From Achaetomium macrosporum (Eukaryota; Ascomycota; Sordariomycetes; Sordariales; Chaetomiaceae), in NCBI GenBank assembly GCA_033296875.1, contig MU860008.1, positions 124,001-188,000 on the forward strand: a DNA stretch of 64,000 nt. Direction: 5' to 3'. The position numbers were made by a program, and so were the translations under genes. This document shows positions 1 to 11,525 of the stretch, piece after piece; position 1 is the first letter of the stretch; every line of letters begins with the position of its first letter. The notes below the pieces were generated by a model. The model made no database searches, was not told the DNA's origin, and saw nothing but the letters and a program-made list of their open reading frames with translations.

Positions 1-972
1 AACGCATTAGGGTGGTGGTGAGGAGGCGGAGGAGGAGGAGGAGGAGCATGCTGCGGCATCCGGGCATGATCAGGCGTGGGATGGGTAGGGACCTGCGGAG
101 ACTGGCCGGGGCCGTTGTAAGGGACCGGGGTGTTGATCTGCGGCGTGGCCGGGCCAGCTGCCGGGGGCCTACCGATGGCTCGCTTATTACCCGGTCCCGG
201 AGACGCGGTGCTCTGAGGAGGCTGGGGCGGGAAACCGCCCGGCGCAGGTTGCGGATATTGCTGCTGGAACGGCGGCTGCTGGGACGGCGGCGGCGGCGGA
301 GGCGGCGGCCCCTGCAACCCGGGAGGTGCAGGAGGCATGTGAGGTGCCTGCTGCTGTTCCTGCTGTTGCGGATGCGGGGGAGGGGCCAGGCCACCTTGGG
401 TGACCTGCCCGGAGAGAATGGCTCCTATGACACTATTGTTCCCCGGGTTCCCAATCTGCGGCGGTGGCTGCGGCGGACCGACGTGCTGGGGAGGCGGATT
501 CATGGGTCCCGGCGGACCTCCGCGACTCTCCAGCTGGCGGCGTAACATAGCGATCTCCTCCTCATACCTGGTTGATACCGTGTCAGGGGGCGGTGTGTCC
601 AGAGGGAAACCGCGATCGTGCGACTCACTTTTGTTTGAGATTGATTTGGTTCTGTTCCATCTGGTACACTTTCTCACGGATCAATTGCATCTCTTGCACC
701 TGAGCCTGGACTATTTGAGAGCTGTTAGCGCCAGCTCTCCCGTTCAATTGCGCATTCGCCATGCCAAGACTAGGGTTGGGCTAGCCCGATACCCACGACG
801 TGACAATGAGCCAAGTGCAGGAGACCTTACTTTGATGCTCATAGGTCTCGTTCTGCTGGATATGCGTCTCGAACTCAGCTCGGAGCTGATTGAGGAGATC
901 GTTTAGACGGCCGACGACGCCATTTGCGGGGCCGACATTGCCCATGCCCCGATGACCCGGATACATCGACAT
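1..972 (-). CDS. tup1: Transcriptional co-repressor Tup1/RCO-1, N-terminal part (runs off the left edge)
   Basis: This is the general WD40 co-repressor that acts with Ssn6/Cyc8 in the nucleus. Exons on the minus strand are 972-831, 710-629 and 567 down to base 1; introns are 830-711 and 628-568. The spliced start has the family N-terminus: a short MSMYPGHRGM leader, then the tetramerisation helix with NDLLNQLRAEFE, continuing across both introns as QVQEMQLIREKVY and YEEEIAMLRRQLE. The third exon then becomes a long Pro/Gln/Gly-rich linker with poly-Pro runs ending in a His-rich stretch at the edge. The C-terminal WD40 propeller lies outside the window. All exon joins keep one frame. Identity is strong from the tetramerisation helix; the repeats cannot be seen here. 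Confidence 0.93.
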
Positions 973-2479
973 CGTGGGCGGTCAATCCTCGGTCTTCTTT
1001 TTCTCGGCTTAATGCGTCGCAACTAAGATCGCGCGCGACGTAGGGACGCGCGAATGATATGGCTGGCGATGATGGAAATTTTTTGCAGGCAAGACAAACA
1101 GCTGATGCCCGAGGACTCAGCCTCCCCGCGCGAGCGCAAAAGCACTTGAATCGTAAAGTCTTGGCGAAAGTCGGATGCGCGTCACCCCGAGGATAGCTGA
1201 GCCTTGGAATGAAGCCTGCGCTGGTTATTTGTTGTTGTAGATCTGCTGGGTGTTGATGTTGTTGACGGCGTGGGTTGGTCGGGGACCAGGTCGGGACGAA
1301 AAAAAGGAGGGTGCGTCGTGAAGAGCAACCAGGAAGGAAATGGAAGGGGACCCGGAATCCCAGAGCGGAGGGGGCGGCTGGGGAAGTGCAAGGCAATCTG
1401 CTGCTAGCCAAATCATCCAGGAGAAAAAAAGGTGCGGGCGGAGCTCAGCAAGGCAGGGACAGGGACAGGGATCTGCGTGCGGCGCCGAGTGGGGACAGCT
1501 TAAGGCGCTTGCATGACAAGCCCCGGTTCCGGCCCGTGCGTTGCAGGCTGTCAGCGTGGCATTTCTGGCAGGAAAGCAGAGAGTGGGGGGTGTGGTCAGA
1601 CAGGTACGGAGGCGTGTGCATCCACTTGCAGTGGAGTGCAAGTGCAAGGGTGACCTCAAAACTGCTCACGTTTGTTTTCCGAGGACAACCAACCAACCAC
1701 ACATTGGCGGAAACATGCCAGTGGTGAGCGGTCTTGCTTTTTCGTATCTGCCCTGCGCAGTAACGTTAAATCCCAGTTCATCTAGCTTTATTGGGCAAGC
1801 TTACAGCATGCACTAATGTTATCGAGGAAGAAGCTCGCTAACTGACCAACTTGCTGCTCGACAGTCATCCAATTGATGTTCCTTTAGCTGTATATCCAGT
1901 ACCTAGTACCACCTCTCAAACATTCCAAGGGGTCCGACTGACGACCTCCAACCGGCCTTGTATGCAGTGGTTTGAATGAACTGCAAGTGCTCTACTCCGT
2001 ACAGGCACAGCCTTCCGGCTTTGTCAACCCCCAACTATAGTGAGTGGCCAACGTGTCCGGACCCGGTTGTGCGGCGTCGTTAAACCGAGCCAGCATCCCC
2101 GCCGCGCTATCTCATCGCTCGTTTCATCTGTTAACGCCCTGGTGTGGCTGACTGGAACACGCGGAGGTTTGGTGGGTATGGGGAAGAGAAATTGCCCCTT
2201 TTGATTCACCTGCAGATAGCATCTCCCCTTCCTTATCCTGTGGCCAACCGTAGGACAGGCATACGCCGGCACTCGTGGGTTGCACCATCAAGTCTGTGGG
2301 AGTTGTGCTCGCACCGTACAGGATCCCGTGCTCTCTGGAGTCTGGACCCGACTTGCTGTTGGATGCTCCGGGCCACGGGCCACGGGCCACGGTTCAGTGG
2401 TGGGCATGTCAGGTGCTCTGTCTTCCGGGGAACTCGCTGTTGCCGATGTTGGGTACCCGATCCTTTGGATGTTACGGCA

Positions 2480-2504
2480 CCTTATGTATTTACACTACAT
2501 AAGG
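2480..2504. repeat. Short inverted repeat (9-bp stem, 7-base loop)
   Basis: CCTTATGTA at 2480-2488 and its exact complement TACATAAGG at 2496-2504 flank the loop TTTACAC. It lies in the TUP1 upstream region. Function is unknown; it could be a relic end of a small element or chance. Confidence 0.6.
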
Positions 2505-3287
2505 CACCAAGGCAGGCGGCCTGGCCTGCGGAGTCGGGGGAACGCACTGTGTACATGTACATGTACATACCGTGTGAGGTGCTCTTGCATGCTGACAGCG
2601 AGACTACCTAAGTACATGTAGGTACTGTGGTATCGCGCCGTCATTGGTGTTTCCTTGATGCATCCAGTGCATCAAGCATTCGAGGTTGGACGGTGAACCG
2701 TTTAAGGCTGGGCGGTGAGTTTATTGCACGTTGGTCGCAGAACGGCACAGAACGGCAGTTCCCGCAACATGCTGACGGTCACCTGAACCAGTGCACTCAA
2801 ACGCGCCATGGCGGATACCTGGTACGTGATATCCTACTTGGTAGTCGAAGCACCCCATTGGCAGGATCTCTGGTCAGAGCCGGAAGGACGCAAGACTGAA
2901 AACTCCAACGTGCAGGACTGTAAGAGCTGAGCCTTGTAATGGTGAACTGACTGACTCGGTAATGCAGCTGGAGCGTCGGAATGGGGGTTCTGGCCAGATC
3001 TGCCTTTTGTTTGCTGGGTCTCCGCATGGTCAAAAAAATCCGTACACCAAATAAGGTACCCGACAGTTTGAGCAACAAGCAGTCAACCAAACAGGATTAA
3101 ATCTAAAGAAATAAGAGAAAACCAATTAAAAGAAAGAGAAGGAAGAAAATAACAGGAAGAAGAGGAAGAAGAGAAAGCGAAGAGATAAATAAGGTACTGT
3201 ATTAAGTGAGTTTTGCTCCGTCTTGACGTTTGGGGTACGGCTTTTTCTGGCCAAGTGGTGCTGGGCTTATATCCGACAGAAGCCGAA

Positions 3288-3326
3288 CCGAAAACCGGGA
3301 TTCCCGGCCCGAAAGCTGGTTTTCGG
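3288..3326. repeat. Nested inverted repeat
   Basis: CCGAAAACC at 3288-3296 pairs exactly with GGTTTTCGG at 3318-3326; extending the arms outward gives 11 of 12 matches. The spacer holds a second, near-perfect palindrome, CCGGGATTCCCGG, so the whole can fold as a hairpin within a hairpin. A purine-rich tract lies about 100 bases away at 3126-3194. Confidence 0.6.
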
Positions 3327-4608
3327 GTCAATTAACAGAACATCCATGGACTGAATGAGTCTAACTTACCTAGTTTGGAGTTACTTACATCTTATATATT
3401 TTCTCTGACCTTGTGAGTTTGAAAGAATATCAACTGCACTTATGTACTCACTGTCCTCACCCTCATGTCCCCCTTTGTCTACCTTATCAGCTGTTCGCTC
3501 CCGCGCAAAGCGGAATTGATAGTCCTCTTTGCGGCTTAACGCGATGCCAGCCGTAGTGTCTGCTCTTTGGACACAGGACTCCGGGAACCAGTTGACGCTC
3601 TATGCTCCCAGATGGTTGTACTATATATGGAAAAGCATGTGGGAGTCGGGTTCTTAACGGAGGATGCAAGTACGATGGCTGCCGGGAAGCATCATCATCG
3701 GAATCTCATCGGGAGCTGAGAATCAGGGACACCGAACAGGTCTCCACGGCGCTGGTTATGACGGGCATGTGCGCTGGTGCCGTCAATTCCACAAAATTCC
3801 TTGCCCCATTTTATGAGGATTCAGAAGACATACCAGACGAGCGTGTTCAGTGCATGCATCGCCTCTATCTCCAAGGTTGAACACGAACGGCAAAGGGGGT
3901 TGGTGGATGTAGCTTGTAACTTCTGTGCTAAGGCGTGAGAAGACCGCCGACGCAAAAGTTTACGGCAGAACGCTGATCTGGAAGTTGGCAATGTTTCATG
4001 GCCGAAGGGGACGCAGAAATGTTGGGCCTTTTTCATATATTGGGAAGGGCTTCGTACCCGGTGTGACATGGAAGTACAGATTACCTAGCGTGGAAATCTA
4101 GCATCAGCTCTATTGTCTCAAATTTCAGGCAGGCAGACCATGGGAGAATTGAGTACTGGGCGAGGAGGGCCCAGGGACATAGACGGGCTGGGGAGTCCCC
4201 CCAGAATAGACAGGGGGTGATAGGACTCGCCTGCAAATGTTCCACGGATTGTTAACTCCCGGGCGTTGACGAGAGATCCTTGTAATATGATGACTGGAAT
4301 GACATGACAGCCCGCCCAGATAGCTTTCGTCAACTATCGAACTGAACTTCAAGCTCAGGGAGTAATGGAGTCCCATTCTGGGCCATACCCAGTGACCAAA
4401 ATCCTCCCAAATTACCCTCAACGCCTCGCCGTCCTGCTCAAAGGAGATAACTACATAGGATATGGTATAATACAAAAACAGGTGAACGACAGGATGGCTG
4501 GCCTGTAGCCGCCCCGAAATACGGCTTATTTCAACTAACCAATGGAAAAAGAAAGCAATCCATTCCGCCTTCCTGCTTTTCCCCCCTTCAAAACGCAAGA
4601 AAACGCTC

Positions 4609-5019
4609 TCAAGAGAAGCTCACGAACTTCGGATCCCTCGGCCTCCCATCCGGCCCTATCCCATTATCACGGAACCGCTGCTCCATATACACCCTCCTCG
4701 CCTCGTCGAACTTCATCCGCCGCTTCTTCATGATATTCAAGATCTCCCTCTTGGCCACGTCGTCTAACCCCGACCGGCTATCCCCGCCCTCCACATTCCC
4801 CGTCAGATCAAAATTGGAGGACGACAAGCCCGCTTCGATGTCGTCTTCAAAGGAGCCCGGAGAGAGGCGTGAGTACAGGTAGTCGCTTCCGGGGAAATGG
4901 AGGTTTTGTAATCGGCAGACGGAGTCTTGAAACGCGGGCAGCCACCGGGAGCGGGTGAGGTAGAGGATGGTGCCGATTATGAGGGTGAGGAAGACTAGGC
5001 TGTAGAGCAGATAGGCCAT
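4609..5019 (-). CDS. Small single-pass membrane protein, DUF2015-like
   Basis: A single-exon ORF of 136 residues. The ATG at 5019 is the first in frame and is followed at once by a hydrophobic segment at residues 2-22 (MAYLLYSLVFLTLIIGTILY), a signal-anchor type helix. The C-terminal half is charged and carries a strongly conserved-looking block: KREILNIMKKRRMKFDEAR, then VYMEQRFRDNGIGPDGRP and DPKFVSFS at the end. I recognise this block as the signature of a short fungal family of unknown function, which I believe is Pfam DUF2015; that name is from memory. It sits head-to-head with the eL28 gene, 599 bases apart. Membrane location is inferred from the helix; no reaction is known. Confidence 0.75.
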   Translation of the reverse strand: MAYLLYSLVFLTLIIGTILYLTRSRWLPAFQDSVCRLQNLHFPGSDYLYSRLSPGSFEDDIEAGLSSSNFDLTGNVEGGDSRSGLDDVAKREILNIMKKRRMKFDEARRVYMEQRFRDNGIGPDGRPRDPKFVSFS

Positions 5020-5618
5020 GTTCTTTTGTGAAATGAAAGGGACTTGGCCCTTTCGGCTTCGGGAACGTGAAAGTCGTTTTGAGTGTGGGGGCAGTTGTGA
5101 GGTTGCAATGATGTTGAGGCGCCTCGCGGCGGTTGAGGTGAACGTGAGTCTGCGGCACACCCGGGACGGAGAATGCGCCGCGCAAGGCGACAGGGGAAAC
5201 AACTAAACGAAAAGAGAGAAGTGAATGAAGAAAAGATGAAGTGTTTTACGCAAACTGGGAGATCATCATTGAGGCTCTAGAAGAGGAGCCTTGCTTATCG
5301 ATGACGAAGCATTCAGGAGGTTTGAAGATGCGCTTGATGCGATGAGGCGATCGCAGCTGAGGAGACTCTCGTCAGCTGCTTGACGGAGATGACGAATGCA
5401 GAACACGAGGGAAGCGCACGGGCCAAGTTATGCCATTGTAACTTACCTTATCTGATCGGTAATGTTAGGCGTAACACACTAACCCCGAAGTAGAAAGTTA
5501 GGCGAGCACACACTGAGAGAGCCAAAAATCCCCGGTGCTGCGCTCAAATTCGAGGTCACGAAAACTTGGAGACGACTTGATCCTGAACGCCAGCTTGTTC
5601 AACGTCCAAACCGCCAAA
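5020..5618. promoter_or_regulatory. Shared divergent promoter region, DUF2015-like / eL28
   Basis: 599 bases between two start codons that point away from each other. It should contain both promoters and both 5' leaders. I see no clear TATA box and no separate gene. Confidence 0.5.
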
Positions 5619-6325
5619 ATGTCCAACGTTTCTGCTGACCTCATCTGGGAGATTACCCGTGAGTTACTTAATCTGTGTGCTTATGAGGGCTTGGAGGGTT
5701 CCTGACGGATTCTCTGCTGCAGGCTCCCAGAACGCCTACCTCGTCAAGAGGAAGACTGGCGGCGCTCCCCAGTTCTCCCGGGACCCCCTGAACCTGACGA
5801 ACGTGCACTCGCGCAAGGTGTGTTATGGCAAGCTAGGAACATTGAGATTGTGGTTGGCTAAGACAGAATAGTTCGCGGGCTTCGCCAATGACAAGGTACG
5901 GCGATTCGAGCGCACGATTACGAACCGATTGATGGAGGCATTAGGATCTAATACGGCGACTTAGGCTCTCGGCATCGTTCCCGTTGAGAAGGGCGGCATT
6001 CAGGTGATCAGCAAGAAGCCCGCTTCGGCCAACAAGCCCGCCTCGAGCCTGTACACCGTCACCTACGGTGCCAACAAGACCACCCGCAAGTCAGTGAACT
6101 CGACTTCTCGGACGAACACACAGCGAATTGCTGACGCTTCTCCTTGACAGGACCTACAAGGCTGTTGCCAACCAGGTCGCCAAGAACAGCTACCGCCCCG
6201 ACCTCCGGCAAGCGGCTGTTGCCCGCGCCAGCGCGATCCGCCGCGCCCAAAGGCCTGCTAAGCCCGAGCCCGAGAGGAAGCTGAGGGGCGCGGCCGCCAG
6301 GAAGGCTGCTGCCACCAAGCAGTAA
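5619..6325 (+). CDS. rpl28: 60S ribosomal protein L28 (eL28)
   Basis: Structural protein of the cytosolic large ribosomal subunit. Five exons: 5619-5658, 5723-5817, 5872-5895, 5965-6089 and 6151-6325, giving 152 residues. The product starts MSNVSADLIWEITRSQNAYL and continues LVKRKTGGAPQFSRDPLNL, then NVHSRKFAGFANDKALGIV, the usual eL28 opening. It ends in a Lys/Arg/Ala-rich tail (KLRGAAARKAAATKQ). All four introns are 54-69 bases with GT-AG ends and splice in frame. Exon 3 is only 24 bases. Saccharomyces cerevisiae lacks eL28, so its presence fits a filamentous ascomycete. The introns look too short to host a snoRNA. Confidence 0.95.
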
Positions 6326-7330
6326 AGGATGACCAAGGTTCCGGGAAAGCTGGAAGGTGTATCTCTGTATTCGAGTCCGCAACCCTCTCGTCGAGCGGTT
6401 CATGACAGGCGGTGAAATGTGGGGCAATGGGACAGGACGGATTGCCAACTGCATTCAGGAACGGCCATGGCGTTTGATATTTGATGAATCAATCACTCAA
6501 GCGGGGTCCTTTCGCAACCGGGATGGTGTTGCGGCACAATACACATAATGGCGCATAAGCGTCTGCGCGCCAAGCCTGTTCTGAGTCTATTTGCGTGACG
6601 GCATACAGATGATCGGAATGGAATATCGGAAAGTTCACTGTCGATCCATTCAATCCATGCGAAATGCCCGGTGGACGCATCGGAATGTTGCGTGGCAGTA
6701 TTCCGGTGTTGCCCGAATTCGAGACCGAGGGCCGGGCCTCGGTTTCCATGTGTTCCGGGTTATGAAACAGAGCACGGGCAAAAGGCCGTATTAACAATGG
6801 GTTTTCGAATGTGAACTGAATCCAACAATTCTCGGCTGAACTGAGGATCTGGCATGAATTGGGATGGTAGGTGACCACGATGAGCCGACAACCGTGAGGG
6901 AAGGTCACTTGCAGTGCACTTTATGCGGGCAGCCTGGAACACTGGCGGTGGATGTGAATTGAGAGTCAGATCATGTTTGCATGCCCCGGATGCCGTCTGG
7001 ACCGGGAAGCAACGCGGGGCGCAGCTCCCGCGGTTTTAGCGGACCTTTGGAGGCAGCAACTGGACCCCGCAACCCCACCAAACTCTACTTAAGCTCCCAG
7101 GAAGTTCTCTTGGATCAATTCATCGCAGAAGCATCGTGTCCTTTGCAGCTTGAACTCACCAGGGGCCCCTTTGAGCACTGTGACTATCTCCAGGTAAACA
7201 AACATCTTCTCCTTCTACCAGACGAATTCGAATTGCGCACTTCAGGACCTGGTTCTAACTGCGAGCTTCTCGAGCAGTTACCCCTCCATACCCCGCCTCT
7301 CTCAAGCTTTCATCACACCCGACAGTCAAT
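6326..7330. other. Intergenic, eL28 3' end to MDH start
   Basis: Both flanking genes are on the plus strand. The short ORFs here have no recognisable domain. Bases just before 7331 are pyrimidine-rich (runs of CTC, CTT and CCC), consistent with the malate dehydrogenase promoter and leader. Confidence 0.5.
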
Positions 7331-8668
7331 ATGGTTAAAGCTGGTAAGGGACACAACGGGTCTGAGCGATTTAGAAAAGGAGGTCCTGACACCATCAACA
7401 GTGGTTGCTGGCGCGTCTGGCGGCATTGGCCAGGTTTGTTTTCTCGCTGAGGGTATGTGAAGCGTAGCCCGCTAACATCGTGCCCCGCAGCCTCTGTCGC
7501 TGCTCCTGAAACTCTCCCCGCTCGTTGACGAGCTCGCCCTCTATGATGTCGTCAACACCCCGGGTGTCGCGGCCGACCTGTCACACATCTCCTCCAATGC
7601 TGTAAGCGCCGGCACCCTGAGACAGCTGGGCGCGTCCCCCCTCTAACACACTACCTACTACAGAAAACCGCTGGCTATCTCCCCGCCAACGACGGTGCCA
7701 AGACTGCTTTCAAGGATGCCGATATCATCATCATCCCTGCCGGCATTCCCCGTGCGTATGCCCAGGACGGTTACTCTAGTTACCAACATGCTGATTGTGC
7801 TATTACAGGGAAGCCTGGCATGACCCGTGACGACCTCTTCAACATCAACGCCGGCATCGTCAAGGGCCTCATCGAGGTCGCCGCCGAAGTCGCCCCCAAG
7901 GCCTTCATCCTGGTCATCTCCAACCCCGTCAACTCGACCGTCCCCATCTCGGCCGAGGTCCTCAAGGCCAAAGGCGTCTTCAACGCGCAGCGCCTGTTCG
8001 GCGTTACCACCCTTGACATTGTCCGCGCCGAGACCTTCGTCGCCGAGATCGCCGGCAAGAGCAACCCCCAGGAGCTGATCGTCCCCGTCATTGGCGGCCA
8101 CTCTGGCGAGACCATCGTTCCGCTCTTCAGCAAGATCACCCCATCCGTTACGATCCCCGACGACAAGTACGATGCTCTTGTCAACCGTGTGCAGTTCGGT
8201 GGTGATGAGGTCGTCAAGGCAAAGGACGGTCTTGGGTCTGCTACCCTCTCCATGGCGTATGCCGGTTACAGGTATGTCGTGGACCGCCGCTTGACTTTCC
8301 GCTATGGCCATCCTGACTGCTGTCTAGGTTCGCTGAGAAGCTCCTCAAGGCGACCAAGGGAGCCAAGGGCCTCGTGGAACCCAGCTACGTCTACCTTCCC
8401 GGCATCCCTGGCGGCAAGGAGATCGCTGAGAAGACGGGCGTCGAGTTCTTCTCGGTCCCCATCGAGCTTGGCGTGAGTGTTCCGTTGGGCGTCGTTCAAT
8501 GGAGTCTGTATGCTGACATACGTTTAGCCCAACGGCGCTGAGAAGGCCGTCGACATCCTTGGTGACATCACAGACAAGGAGAAGAAGCTGCTCGAGGCCG
8601 CGATTGCGGGCTTGAAGGGAAATATCAAGAAGGGCATCGACTTTGCCCACAACCCTCCCCAAAAGTGA
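7331..8668 (+). CDS. mdh1: Malate dehydrogenase, NAD-dependent, probably cytosolic
   Basis: Interconverts malate and oxaloacetate with NAD. Seven exons: 7331-7343, 7402-7433, 7491-7601, 7664-7751, 7809-8271, 8328-8472 and 8528-8668, 330 residues. The first exon is only 13 bases. The spliced N-terminus MVKAVVAGASGGIGQPLSLL is the dinucleotide-binding loop with no mitochondrial presequence. Also visible are the substrate-Arg region GIPRKPGMTRDDLFNINAGI, NPVNSTVPI, and the catalytic His block VIGGHSGETIVPL. The C-terminus ...NPPQK is not a peroxisomal PTS1, and the bases after the TGA give only a three-residue extension, so no readthrough form is suggested. Cytosolic location is inferred from the absence of both signals. 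Confidence 0.95.
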
Positions 8669-9497
8669 ATACCCCCCTAGTTTTTGTTTGCTGCTGGCTG
8701 GGCAGCTGTGTTTTCCGTGGTTACTCCGGTAGCTTGATCCGAGCTGCCGTGGTCGGTAGAGAATAGGCATGCTCGCTCTTGAGTTGAGTTCAAGTGGCTG
8801 ATTGGGCTTTTATTTCTTAGGTTGTGAGGGGTTATGAGCTGTGAGGATCAGTAAAGGCTGGTCCCCTGGAATAATAGATTTCCGGGAATACAGCAATTCC
8901 AGATCAAGATTGGCTTCCGTTGAATCTCGGTCGCGGAGTTATTTGGGGCTGATGACCTTCACAATCCGACCCTCTCTCTTTTCCCGCGGCACCCCTTTCC
9001 TACCAATGTTCCCCTGGCGCCTGGAAAAGCATGTAGTGACAGTCGCGAGGGAATTAAAAGTAGGGAAAGCTAGCGACGGCCAACCGCAACCGGCCAGACA
9101 GAGGGGTGCGCACATATGATAAGCAGATTGCTGTCGAAGAGACGTTGGGTATACCGCCATAGTAGACAAGATGCGCCCCCGGGAACAGGAAATAAACATT
9201 TACTTGACTCTCCACCATGCATGCTGTTGTTCTCTATTCGCCACCCTCCATCCAAACCAACGCCATACGCCACCGCCGCCGCGGTCTTCCCCTCCCTCCC
9301 GGTATATAAACCACAGCTGCTATCGTAGCACGTGGCCAGATCTTCCATAGATAATGTAGGCGCCCAAGTCTATAGACAAAAATAATGCCGAGTCATACAT
9401 GGAGGCTAGCACCGTGCAGACCGTCCCTCAAAATTGGATCGGGCTCTTCCTCACTGATACTCAACCCTTGATATGGCCGAGTGCCGTCCCCGCTATG
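8669..9497. other. Convergent intergenic region, MDH / TRS33
   Basis: The two flanking genes end toward each other, so this should hold two 3' UTRs. I see no gene or RNA. Confidence 0.5.
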
Positions 9498-10560
9498 CTA
9501 TGTCTTGGCCGGGACGGTCTTGATCTGGAACACTGCGCTCGGCAGCTCGGTTGTTTCGGCCTGTACCGTTGCCGTAATGCCTAGTGCTGCTAGCGCGCCA
9601 CGGACGATGCCGCAGGGGAACCACAGGAACTTTTTTGTCGAGCCGACTTGTGTTAGTTGTTCGTCTTAAGCGAGACAGGGATGGCTTTCCTGGCGACGGA
9701 GGGAATATATGGAGGAGGGAGGAGAGGGTGGGGGATTTACCGGCTGCGCGAGCAGCACTGCTTGGCTGCTTGACTGGGCGCTCATGCGGGCAAAGGGCCG
9801 GAAGCCGTTGTCTGTGAGGACATAGACGCCCTAGGGATGCGTAAATGCGAGTGTTAGTTTTGCGGGTGGACGAAGGTTTGGATAAGGCAATGTATACCCG
9901 GTGGTTTGTCTTGAGATTGTCCACCTGCTTGCGGAAGACCAGTGTCCAGAGGTCTTTGCAGAGGAATTTGATCACGTCGAGTGTGTCGTTGAAGCGCGGC
10001 CTGTCGCGGGTGAATCTGCGGACCGCCCCAACATAGGCAATAGCATCAGCAACAACCGTCCTCTGCAAGCCGTTCCTTATCACATCGACCGGGAAAGACA
10101 AATCAACAACACACCTTTCCGCCAGCCCTTGCCCAACCCTGTACCCAATCCCTTCCAACCGCCGAAACACAGCCTGCCTCTCCTCCTCCTCGTCCATCGT
10201 AGTCGCCACAGTCCCCGCTAGCCCATGCCCGCCTCCCCCTCCTCCCCTACTACTACCCACTCCAGCCCCTGATATCCCAGACGAACCCCCCGTCGTCGCA
10301 GTCGCAGCCGGCACAGTCCCAGGCCCTGTCCCATCACCATTTGTCGTCGCGGTCACCAATGTCCCATCGCTATTCTCAGGCCCCCCAACAAACCCATCCG
10401 CAAGCATCTCCTGCTCCCGCGCAACGGCCTCCAGCTCGTTGGTGACACGGTATGCCATGGGCACAAGCTCGATGAGCAGGAAATCGAGGCAGGACGCCGA
10501 GAGGAAGCGCGCGGTTGGGTCCGAGGCGTTGTAGGGGGGCATTACCGGGTCGAAAGACAT
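9498..10560 (-). CDS. trs33: TRAPP complex subunit Trs33/TRAPPC6
   Basis: Core subunit of the TRAPP tethering complexes of the early secretory pathway. Exons on the minus strand: 10560-9898, 9830-9741 and 9629-9498, 294 residues. The first exon starts MSFDPVMPPYNASDPTARFL, has DFLLIELVPMAYRVTNEL, and ends in KFLCKDLWTLVFRKQVDNLK. The spliced exons add TNHRGVYVLTDNGFRPFARM, then AQPFLWFPCGIVRGALAALG and ETTELPSAVFQIKTVPAKT, the usual Trs33 fold and ending. The last intron has a good CTAAC branch point about 20 bases before its AG. An insert of about 90 Gly/Ser/Thr-rich residues with a poly-Gly run sits between the first helices; low-complexity inserts here are not expected to affect the fold. 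Confidence 0.93.
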
Positions 10561-11525
10561 TTTTGTTTTGTGCTGTTTACCTTATTTTCTTTCTCTTGCC
10601 GCGCTCTCTCTGTTTCCTTCCCGGGGTTTCTCCTTTATAGTAGAAAACGGTTGGGCTGGGTCGGGCTGTTGCGGAATATGGAAGGCAAGAGAGGGAGCGC
10701 AATTGGTGGGGCCTTTTATTGCTGCTCGTTTCTGCTTCAATTGGTTTTCGGAGGAGGGACCGGGAGTCAGTCAGTGCTGGGAGGGTTCGAGTTTGCGACG
10801 GCGGGGTGGGAAGCGGGATAACGAATAGTCGTTTGTAGACAGGGTGATGGACGGCAGACTGACTATTATTAGTCGTCGGGGAACTTATGTACGGCCGCAG
10901 CAGATCGGATCCCTAAAATTCATGGGTATCGTGGCGGTTGTCCTCGCGCGGCGTGGTGAACTGGAAGTTCTGCTCGAGGTGTATGTTGTGGTTGACCGAG
11001 CTCAGAGCTCCAACCCGGATAAGCGCGTTTCATATGCGTATACCCGATATAACGTAACCCGGAATGAATCAGGGGGTCAGCACAAACATCACGGAAACAC
11101 CATCGGCACACCGGATCGATCAGATGACTGATACCTGGTATGATGAGTCGGTACCTGGTAAAGTATGAAGGCATCGCATTCGCTAGCCTAGCTATACCGC
11201 ATCCTCGGATGAACGGCGCTTCAAAGCCAGTGGTATCTAACCGTGGCTCTGGCGAACCGCCGGCATAATTCCCCTCCCTTCCGTGATCCGGAGGAACTCC
11301 CTAATCCATATTACACGATGTGCACAATCCATGATACCGCCCACCCCTCCCAACGCCAACCGAATGCCTTAGTCACCTCGCCTGCAAGTGAAGAATCCCA
11401 GAAAATATGTAGGCCCATCGTAGAGACCAAATCTTGCGAGAGACAACCTTCGTCAGGCGGACCAGAAGAACCCCAAAAAGTGGAGAGCAGCGTTAACGAA
11501 ACTCCCCCGTGGCAGCCCCATGTTT
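10561..11525. other. Intergenic, TRS33 promoter and SIZ1 3' region
   Basis: The start of TRS33 is at 10560 and the stop of the SUMO ligase gene at 11526, both on the minus strand. The first few hundred bases after 10560 should be the TRS33 promoter. ORFs here have no domain features. Confidence 0.5.

Larger units (their letters stand above)
973..4608. other. Gene-free 3.6 kb upstream of TUP1
   Basis: No ORF here has a recognisable domain or codon pattern, and most short ORFs lack an ATG. The stretch separates the TUP1 start from the 3' end of the DUF2015-like gene, so it should hold the TUP1 promoter and leader. It contains three tandem GGGCCAC units near 2370-2391, a 9-bp inverted repeat at 2480-2504, GTACAT repeats at 2551-2570, a purine-rich tract at 3126-3194 and a hairpin at 3288-3326. 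Confidence 0.6.

Noticed and set aside
12..545. Arg-rich plus-strand ORF at the left edge
   Set aside because: It begins with GTG and is the complement of the Pro/Gln-rich TUP1 linker.
875..1411. Long upstream ORF overlapping the TUP1 start
   Set aside because: It opens with TTG and has no in-frame ATG upstream of the TUP1 start that I could confirm, so an overlapping uORF is not supported.
5659..6150. snoRNA hosted in an eL28 intron
   Set aside because: All four introns are only 54-69 bases and show no C/D or H/ACA boxes.
8666..8680. Stop-codon readthrough of malate dehydrogenase to a peroxisomal form
   Set aside because: The stop is TGA followed by A and the frame ends again after three codons with no PTS1, unlike animal MDH1 where TGA-CTA leads to a targeting tail.
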